Assembly: GCA_003118195.1 (NCBI GenBank)
Contig: BEXV01000223.1
Span: 80,859-91,652, forward strand
Reading direction: 5' to 3'
Length of the DNA stretch: 10,794 nt
Source: Hemicentrotus pulcherrimus
Lineage: Eukaryota > Echinodermata > Echinoidea > Camarodonta > Strongylocentrotidae
Shown here one piece after another: positions 8,103 to 10,794 of the stretch (positions are counted from its first letter, which is position 1; each line of letters begins with the position of its first letter). The notes under the pieces are model-generated. The model was not told where the DNA came from and searched no databases. It worked only from the letters and a program-made list of their open reading frames with translations. Position numbers and translations under genes: made by a program.

Positions 8103-9426
8103 TGAAACTGGTAAAAAACAGCATTACCACACCAAATATAATAATTCACAAAAGGGCATAATTTCCTGCAGACGGTGGAAATTTGCACCCATGTGATGCT
8201 AGATGTATGTATGTACCAATGTCTGAGGAGTAACAAAGCATAAAACCTACCTTTTCTGTTTCATATTCTTCTGTGAAAACCTGCTTGCCCTCTTCAGCTA
8301 GGTCTCTCCACATCTGACCGATGATCTTTCCAATCTCCCACAGCTTCAAATCCTGGTTGTCATTCTTCACTTTTTCCCACACACTGCGGCTGTACCTCAT
8401 GTAAGGCATCAGTGGCTTGTCGGGTGGTTTGGGTGGCTTCGGGATGCGGGAGTCATGAGATCCCTTGAGGTTGGAGCAATGAAATCTCATTAGATTTACA
8501 GAACAAATGAATACTTCTACCGTTCCTAAACTCATAATATAATTGCCAATCAACAACAATTTATATATCCAATAAATCATGATCAATACACTATTGTATG
8601 TGCTTATTTAGAATGTTCATTCAAAAAGAAAAGTGCAAGAATGTCTCCTCTGAATCATTTCTTGCTATCAAGAAGACAAAACTACTAATGCTCTGTATCA
8701 TTCCCATTAGGTAATCCACAAGAAAAATGCTATTCACAATACAAATATTAAAATGGGAAACTACTTATATTCATTTCATGACTTCTAGTGATACGGGTGG
8801 ACTTCATAGCCAAACAATTTCTGACTTAGGTTAAAAACCCTTACAAGTTTTGAATAGCACAACATCAGTCTCATAAGAATTTATTCTTTTCCACATTAAT
8901 AATCCTAAATATGAATATTATATTTTCTTACCCCTTTGGCAGGACTGCTGGATTTACCACCAGGTGCAATAACCCCAGTGGTTGGAGTGTTAAATGGACG
9001 AGAATGGGCTGGAGGAAAAAAAGAGAGGAATATTTAAATTCTAAATTAGATAAAAACAACAAATGTTTTTACAGCATATGGTAAATGCATGTCTCCTAAT
9101 ATAAAAGGCTTCTAAAAAGAAGTAGTTCCTCCATAATTTGTTTAAATATTTTTCAAAACATCAAAAATTAGTTTTCATGAAATAAGAACTAAAGGAAACA
9201 GGATTAAATGCTATGAATGCCAATAAATGTTGATTAAGTGACATAGGCGCATAAAATTCTCTTCATTCACTAAACATAATTAATAGTGGGAAAGATATTC
9301 AAATTAACAGTATGTACAATTCAAGGGATGATACTCAACATCAGCTATCATACAAAAATTAAAGTACTTACAGGATTGTGATGTATTCATGAATCCTCCC
9401 ATGCTTCTTCTGGAAGCTCCAGACAT
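2313..9426 (-). CDS. SMARCE1: SMARCE1/BAF57 orthologue, BAF-complex HMG-box subunit, ten coding exons
   Basis: The product is a nuclear subunit of SWI/SNF (BAF/PBAF) remodelling complexes; in the family the HMG box binds DNA and the coiled coil contacts other subunits. The coding join on the minus strand is 9426-9372, 9008-8932, 8463-8251, 7773-7698, 7189-7100, 5907-5735, 5185-5084, 3866-3726, 3143-2960, 2632-2313. It totals 1431 nt (476 aa plus TGA), against 411 aa in human. All introns are GT-AG and phases match (1,0,0,1,1,0,0,0,1). Seen in order: Ser/Gly-rich N-terminus (1-50), [11 protein letters not shown] plus HMG box (about 51-125), SYHNSPAY, a short acidic AAEDDDD stretch (164-170), RFQRNHRL (185-192), coiled coil (about 213-270), Ala/Pro/Gln/Ser linker (about 275-370), Lys/Glu-rich tail (371-476). 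The N-terminal half is close to vertebrate SMARCE1; the C-terminal half is not. The ATG has A at -3. The frame upstream stays open to the acceptor, so a more upstream start cannot be fully excluded. Confidence 0.95.
2633..2959 (-). other. Intron between coding exons 9 and 10
   Basis: 327 nt, phase 1, GT-AG (GTAAGA donor). No feature recognised. Confidence 0.85.
2960..3143 (-). CDS. SMARCE1: SMARCE1 coding exon 9, Pro/Gln/Ser-rich linker
   Basis: 184 nt, residues 310-370. The only acceptor that keeps frame is ATTGTATGTAG|GTTCAAG (AG at 3145-3144). The nearby AGs at GTTCAAG and AAGCAG would shift the frame. The donor is AAAG|GTAAGA (G at 2959). The peptide contains [28 protein letters not shown] and a terminal [11 protein letters not shown]. 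It is compositionally disordered and I recognise no domain. Confidence 0.82.
3144..3725 (-). other. Intron between coding exons 8 and 9
   Basis: 582 nt, phase 0, GT-AG. Contains the AT/AAT microsatellite, a G-run near 3403-3412 and an A-run near 3585-3595; nothing else seen. Confidence 0.8.
3640..3668. repeat. AT and AAT microsatellite
   Basis: A run of TA dinucleotides passes into repeated AAT triplets, in the intron between coding exons 8 and 9. Confidence 0.8.
3726..3866 (-). CDS. SMARCE1: SMARCE1 coding exon 8, end of coiled coil and start of divergent linker
   Basis: 141 nt, residues 263-309, phase 0 on both sides. The acceptor CATGTTCACAG has a strong pyrimidine tract upstream; the donor is TCTCAG|GTACAG (G at 3725). 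It opens [10 protein letters not shown], matching the conserved LCGLKVEV of vertebrates, then leaves the vertebrate pattern for [13 protein letters not shown] and an Ala/Gln-rich stretch ([12 protein letters not shown]). I do not see the basic/acidic helix that follows in human BAF57. Confidence 0.88.
3867..5083 (-). other. Intron between coding exons 7 and 8
   Basis: 1217 nt, phase 0, GT-AG. Contains the 360-bp TTAA-flanked MITE; flanking parts are AT-rich without recognised features. Confidence 0.85.
4180..4539. mobile_element. TTAA-flanked MITE (Kolobok/piggyBac-like), 360 bp
   Basis: Sits in the intron between coding exons 7 and 8. Left end AGGTAAAGACCAGTAATGG (4180-4198); the reverse complement of the right end (4539-4521) is AGGTAAAGACCAGTATTGG, 18 of 19 identical. 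Both ends are immediately flanked by TTAA (4176-4179 and 4540-4543), the target duplication used by Kolobok and piggyBac transposons. The AGG start fits Kolobok better than piggyBac's usual CCC; this is inference. A 65-codon plus-strand frame inside shows no recognisable domain. Confidence 0.82.
5084..5185 (-). CDS. SMARCE1: SMARCE1 coding exon 7, coiled coil
   Basis: 102 nt, residues 229-262, phase 0 on both sides. The donor is AAAAAG|GTGAGA (G at 5083). The acceptor is AACAG|AAG|AAG, a tandem acceptor that could drop one Lys if the second AG were used. The peptide is charged and heptad-like ([20 protein letters not shown], then [14 protein letters not shown]), matching the vertebrate KLEAELLQIEE segment. 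The coiled coil mediates contacts within the remodelling complex. Confidence 0.95.
5186..5734 (-). other. Intron between coding exons 6 and 7
   Basis: 549 nt, phase 0, GT-AG (GTCAGT donor). No repeat or RNA gene recognised. Confidence 0.85.
5735..5907 (-). CDS. SMARCE1: SMARCE1 coding exon 6, RFQRNHRL block and start of coiled coil
   Basis: 173 nt between acceptor TAATCCTAG (AG at 5909-5908) and donor CATCAG|GTCAGT (G at 5734). It completes a split Asp codon and leaves in phase 0. It encodes residues 171-228, including [20 protein letters not shown] and the start of the coiled coil, [16 protein letters not shown]. This is the most conserved part of the protein outside the HMG box. Confidence 0.96.
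6494..7086. mobile_element. Composite inverted-repeat element flanked by GATATT, about 593 bp
   Basis: The left boundary starts CAGGGCTCGACACTAAC and the right boundary ends AGCCCTG. A perfect GATATT lies directly outside both (6488-6493 and 7087-7092), consistent with a 6-bp target duplication. An inner element with its own inverted repeats begins at 6641 (see separate entry) and shares the right end. The outer piece 6494-6642 itself begins CAGGGCTC and ends GAGCCCTG, so this may be two related elements joined or nested. hAT-like by the CAGGG termini; classification is inferred. Confidence 0.6.
6641..7086. mobile_element. Inner MITE with GGTATT..AATTCAAT inverted repeats
   Basis: Left end CTGGGCCGGTATTAAATTC followed by AATTCTTA; the reverse complement of the right end is CAGGGCTGGTATTCAATTC followed by AATACTTA. 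About 22 of 27 positions agree. The inner sequence is rich in TAAGTA/ACTTAG-like words that also pair across the element. Ends resembling GGGCCGGTATT occur in small transposons of many marine animals (my recollection). Its left flank gives no target duplication, so the outer boundary at 6494 may be the real one. Confidence 0.6.
7100..7189 (-). CDS. SMARCE1: SMARCE1 coding exon 5, [12 protein letters not shown] region
   Basis: 90 nt between acceptor TCTATTTACAG (AG at 7191-7190) and donor GATG|GTAAGTTA (G at 7099). It encodes a linker, [19 protein letters not shown], then [11 protein letters not shown], matching the vertebrate MSIQPAED region. Phase 1 on both sides. A 65-bp near-identical copy of its 3' part plus donor lies at 7339-7403 in the preceding intron, and an inverted-repeat element starts 14 nt downstream of the donor. 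Confidence 0.93.
7339..7403 (-). pseudogene. Duplicated fragment of SMARCE1 coding exon 5 with splice donor
   Basis: 65 bp in the intron before coding exon 5 match 7096-7160 at 63 of 65 positions. The copy covers the 3' part of the exon plus the first four intron bases, so GATG|GTAA is kept but the exon's 5' part and acceptor are missing. One difference would change Pro to Leu (CCA to CTA) and the other is silent (AGT to AGC). Without an in-frame acceptor it should not add to the protein. Its upstream border falls in a perfect palindrome. Confidence 0.88.
7402..7450. repeat. Perfect 49-bp palindrome
   Basis: Arms 7402-7425 and 7427-7450 (24 bp each, no mismatch) surround a single central base at 7426. 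The left arm begins ATGTTGTAAATTGGCCTGTA. The palindrome overlaps the last two bases of the duplicated exon fragment. In the pre-mRNA it would fold into a near-blunt hairpin. Confidence 0.93.
7698..7773 (-). CDS. SMARCE1: SMARCE1 coding exon 4, end of HMG box
   Basis: 76 nt between acceptor ATGTTCACAG (AG at 7775-7774) and donor AAAAG|GTACCT (G at 7697). It enters in phase 0 and leaves with one base. The peptide [19 protein letters not shown] completes HMG helix 3 and carries the SYHNSPAY motif, which corresponds to AYHNSPAY in vertebrates. The next codon is split across the intron that holds the duplicated exon fragment and palindrome. Confidence 0.94.
7861..7890. repeat. Short inverted repeat with nested palindrome
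   Basis: TGAGAGCC (7861-7868) pairs with GGCTCTCA (7883-7890); between them sits the self-complementary AAGGGCCCTT (7871-7880). Intronic, GC-rich against its AT-rich surroundings; function unknown. Confidence 0.6.
8029..8100. repeat. (TA)n microsatellite with one ambiguous base
   Basis: About 72 bp of alternating TA in the intron between coding exons 3 and 4, interrupted by an N at 8044. The N probably marks uncertain repeat length or a joined assembly. Confidence 0.95.
8251..8463 (-). CDS. SMARCE1: SMARCE1 coding exon 3, HMG box
   Basis: 213 nt, residues 45-115, both borders phase 0: acceptor CCTCAAG|GGA and donor AAAAG|GTAGGT (G at 8250). It encodes the family signature [20 protein letters not shown] followed by the HMG-box core with aromatic residues Trp73, Trp86 and Trp96 and the block [11 protein letters not shown]. 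The HMG fold bends DNA and binds four-way junction DNA without strong sequence preference. This exon is the strongest evidence for the gene's identity; substitutions relative to human cluster after Trp96. Confidence 0.97.
8464..8931 (-). other. Intron between coding exons 2 and 3
   Basis: 468 nt, phase 0, GT-AG. AT-rich; I see no repeat, RNA gene or mobile element in it. Confidence 0.85.
8932..9008 (-). CDS. SMARCE1: SMARCE1 coding exon 2, low-complexity N-terminal region
   Basis: 77 nt between acceptor TTTTTCCTCCAG (AG at 9010-9009) and donor GGG|GTAAGA (G at 8931). It enters with two bases that complete a split Ser codon and leaves in phase 0. The peptide is rich in Ser, Pro, Thr and Gly ([20 protein letters not shown]), as expected of the disordered leader before the HMG box. 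It lacks the Tyr/Asn-rich stretch I recall in the vertebrate N-terminus. Confidence 0.88.
9009..9371 (-). other. Intron between coding exons 1 and 2
   Basis: 363 nt, phase 1, GT-AG with consensus GTAAGT donor. Nothing else recognised. Confidence 0.85.
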
Positions 9427-9461
9427 CTTGGATGACAATGATGACCTCAAATAGGTAACAC
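9372..9461 (-). CDS. SMARCE1: SMARCE1 coding exon 1 (5' UTR plus start codon)
   Basis: The exon follows a good acceptor (CTTTCACAG at 9470-9462), has 35 nt before the ATG at 9426-9424, and ends in T|GTAAGT (donor G at 9371). Coding part is 55 nt, residues 1-18 plus one base; the peptide opens [11 protein letters not shown]. The acceptor upstream of the ATG implies at least one more upstream exon (or a trans-spliced leader). The 35 nt contain no in-frame stop, reading VTYLRSSLSSK before the Met. I prefer this ATG because it has A at -3 and vertebrate SMARCE1 also begins Met-Ser. Confidence 0.82.
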
Positions 9462-9515
9462 CTGTGAAAGAAGATATAAAATTAAGCTCGGGGGATACTC
9501 GCATGTTAAGACATA

Positions 9516-9717
9516 CAGGGGTGTACCACTCTAAATGGTCACTTTTTCATACAAAAAATCTCTAATTATGGGTCCCATTGTTAACAAAAAATATCCCTAA
9601 ACATTTATGATGGTTCCGCTTTTTCAAACACTTGAAAATTGTGAAAAATGGGCATTAATATTTCAAGAAAACCCTAAAATATGGGTAGGGGCTTCAGGTT
9701 TGAGCGGCACAGCCCTG
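9516..9717. mobile_element. Short hAT-like inverted-repeat element, about 200 bp
   Basis: The left end reads CAGGGGTGTACCACTC and the reverse complement of the right end reads CAGGGCTGTGCCGCTC: 13 of 16 match. The CAGGG start is typical of hAT-derived MITEs. I find no convincing target-site duplication in the flanks (aagacata / tcctaacc), so the copy may be old or my ends may be off by a few bases. It starts about 54 bp from the acceptor of coding exon 1. Confidence 0.55.
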
Positions 9718-9761
9718 TCCTAACCAAATCTGAGAACCCACCAGAATCATCAAGGCCTTCC

Positions 9762-9766
9762 ACAAA
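9762..9766. repeat. Left target-site duplication ACAAA
   Basis: Directly abuts the CAGTAGGG end of the 9767-10297 element and matches 10298-10302 exactly. Confidence 0.7.
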
Positions 9767-10297
9767 CAGTAGGGGCACTGGTCCGAGAATAAGGATCGTC
9801 CACACATACAAGGATTGTCTTTGTAAACACGGGCAGATGCGTCCACAAAAATAGGGGTTGTCCGCATTTTCGCTGACGATTCCGATAGCTGATCCGCGCA
9901 TTGGCGATGCGAAACATGGGTTCTGCGTTGAGTTTATTGATGCATTTTACATTTACTTTGTACAGAGACCTCCATGTTATGAGCGATAAATCCTTAGGAA
10001 GACTGACAACCCATAAAAAGTAGATGGTGGACTGGACCTGGGGTGGGGTTTTTTCATTAGGCGGAATCAATTTTTCACATCGCCAGTGCGCAAAACGGCA
10101 ACCTGAAACCAGCATAGCATAACGCCGAGGAAAAAAACCTCCGTGAAAAATGCGGACAATCCTACTTTTTAAGCACGCATTGTGTCCCCAGCCATAATTA
10201 CAAGGATATCCTCGTTTAGACAGTGGCATACGTCATTACGTGGACGATCTTAAAGGCAGTCAATATCAATCTCGGACCAGCGCCAGCGACCCTACTG
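9767..10297. mobile_element. hAT-like non-autonomous element with long inverted repeats, 531 bp
   Basis: Both ends read inward as CAGTAGGG, then share CTGGTCCGAGA, AAG(G)ATCGTCCAC, ATGCGT and TTGTCCGCATTTT. This gives long imperfect inverted arms of about 105 bp (9767-9871) and 153 bp (10145-10297). A perfect direct ACAAA flanks it on both sides (9762-9766, 10298-10302), the expected mark of a 5-bp target duplication. The CAG start and 5-bp duplication fit the hAT superfamily (hAT5-like); superfamily is inferred. A 159-codon open frame inside lies mostly in the repeat arms and shows no transposase motif. Confidence 0.78.
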
Positions 10298-10302
10298 ACA
10301 AA
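10298..10302. repeat. Right target-site duplication ACAAA
   Basis: Directly follows the CCCTACTG end of the 9767-10297 element and matches 9762-9766 exactly. Confidence 0.7.
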
Positions 10303-10751
10303 CACGGTCACCAATCAATACTCTCATTTAACTTAACAACTTGAAAAGCAAGTTAAAAAAGCCTTCTGAATTATTCTGAGAATGGGAATACATCTATCGA
10401 AACAACCCGCGGCCGCGATGCAGCTATGGGGAATTTGCCTAGCCCTTGGCTTTTTGAGCATTGGCTTAGAATAGGCCTGGTACAGAGTTCGTCCAACGCC
10501 AAGCCACAACTAAGCCGACGCGACGGCGATGCCACATGACAGGTTGCCGCAGCTATTTCAAGCACTGCGGCGCATCAGTTGAACAAAGAGAGCAAATGCC
10601 AAAAATAGTTATTCATGATTAAAGACAAATATATTTGTATTAGACCATAAACTATAAGTAATTTTACTTGCATAAATACTGAAAAGAGTTATACATACAC
10701 TCTCTTTAAAAAATCAACAACATTCTGGCTCCTAGACGTGAAAAATTATAC

Positions 10752-10794
10752 CTTTTTTGGCAGAATTCCGGGTTTTCTTGACTCGATCGCAGAG
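10752..10794 (-). other. Possible 5' exon fragment cut by the window edge
   Basis: On the minus strand the 43 nt end in CCAAAAAAG|GTATAA, a plausible donor, so this could be the end of an upstream SMARCE1 exon. It contains no ATG. The phase-1 frame that would join coding exon 1 is open. The plus strand here reads as an acceptor (CCTTTTTTGGCAG, AG at 10762-10763), so a divergent neighbour's exon is an alternative. Confidence 0.3.

Larger units (their letters stand above)
7774..8250 (-). other. Intron between coding exons 3 and 4
   Basis: 477 nt, phase 0, GT-AG (GTAGGT donor). Contains the TA microsatellite and the 7861-7890 inverted repeat. Confidence 0.85.
9462..10751 (-). other. Probable first intron of SMARCE1 with possible promoter-proximal CpG-rich stretch
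   Basis: Everything between the acceptor before coding exon 1 and a candidate donor (AAAAAAG|GTATAA, G at 10751). It holds two hAT-like elements (9516-9717, 9767-10297). From about 10400 to 10575 it has many CpG dinucleotides (CCGCGGCCGC, GACGCGACGG) and a short hairpin (GCCGCAG at 10546-10552 with CTGCGGC at 10565-10571). The CpG-rich part could equally hold the transcription start; I see no TATA box or Inr that settles this. Confidence 0.4.

Noticed and set aside
7973..8236. 87-codon minus-strand frame with a long Ile-Tyr run
   Set aside because: The run is simply the translated TA microsatellite.
9674..9901. 75-codon minus-strand frame
   Set aside because: It crosses the borders of two mobile elements in the first intron and resembles no known protein.
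9750..10229. 159-codon open frame on the minus strand
   Set aside because: It lies almost wholly inside the inverted-repeat element 9767-10297, is built largely from its repeat arms, and shows no domain.
1..10794. A novel multi-gene defence or metabolic system, CRISPR array or operon
   Set aside because: The window holds a single spliced animal gene and small transposons. There are no spaced direct repeats of CRISPR type and no clustered intact genes.
1..10794. tRNA, rRNA or snRNA genes
   Set aside because: No cloverleaf with A/B box pairs, rRNA core sequence or U-snRNA signature was seen by eye; short divergent RNAs could be missed.

Overview
The window is eukaryotic, AT-rich genomic DNA from an animal. 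Short exons are split by GT-AG introns and there are several small non-autonomous DNA transposons. Gene content and repeat style suggest a marine invertebrate, perhaps a non-vertebrate deuterostome, but the species cannot be fixed from sequence alone. No prokaryotic gene, CRISPR array, rRNA or tRNA was recognised.

The minus strand carries one gene whose visible coding region appears complete: the orthologue of SMARCE1/BAF57 (Drosophila BAP111), the HMG-box subunit of BAF/PBAF (SWI/SNF) chromatin remodelling complexes. I rebuilt ten coding exons by hand. They run from the ATG at 9426-9424 down to the TGA at 2315-2313, total 1431 nt and encode 476 residues. All nine introns between them have GT and AG ends and the phases agree at every junction. 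The HMG box, the RFQRNHRL block and the coiled coil are well conserved. The part after the coiled coil is a proline/glutamine/serine linker and an acidic tail that look unlike the vertebrate protein.

Layout from right to left, in the direction of transcription. 10752-10794 is a possible first-exon fragment at the window edge. 9462-10751 is the probable first intron, with two hAT-like non-autonomous elements (9767-10297 and 9516-9717) and a CpG-rich stretch. 2313-9461 holds the coding exons and their introns. These introns contain a TA microsatellite, a 65-bp duplicated piece of coding exon 5 beside a perfect 49-bp palindrome, a composite inverted-repeat element 14 nt from the coding exon 5 donor, and a TTAA-flanked Kolobok/piggyBac-like MITE. 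About 2085-2312 is the 3' UTR. 1-2084 is mostly featureless downstream DNA with small repeats and one short, weakly coding-like frame at 251-430.

I see no new multi-gene system. The best leads are the duplicated exon with its palindrome, the long-TIR hAT-like element with a 5-bp target duplication, and the divergent C-terminal half of the protein.
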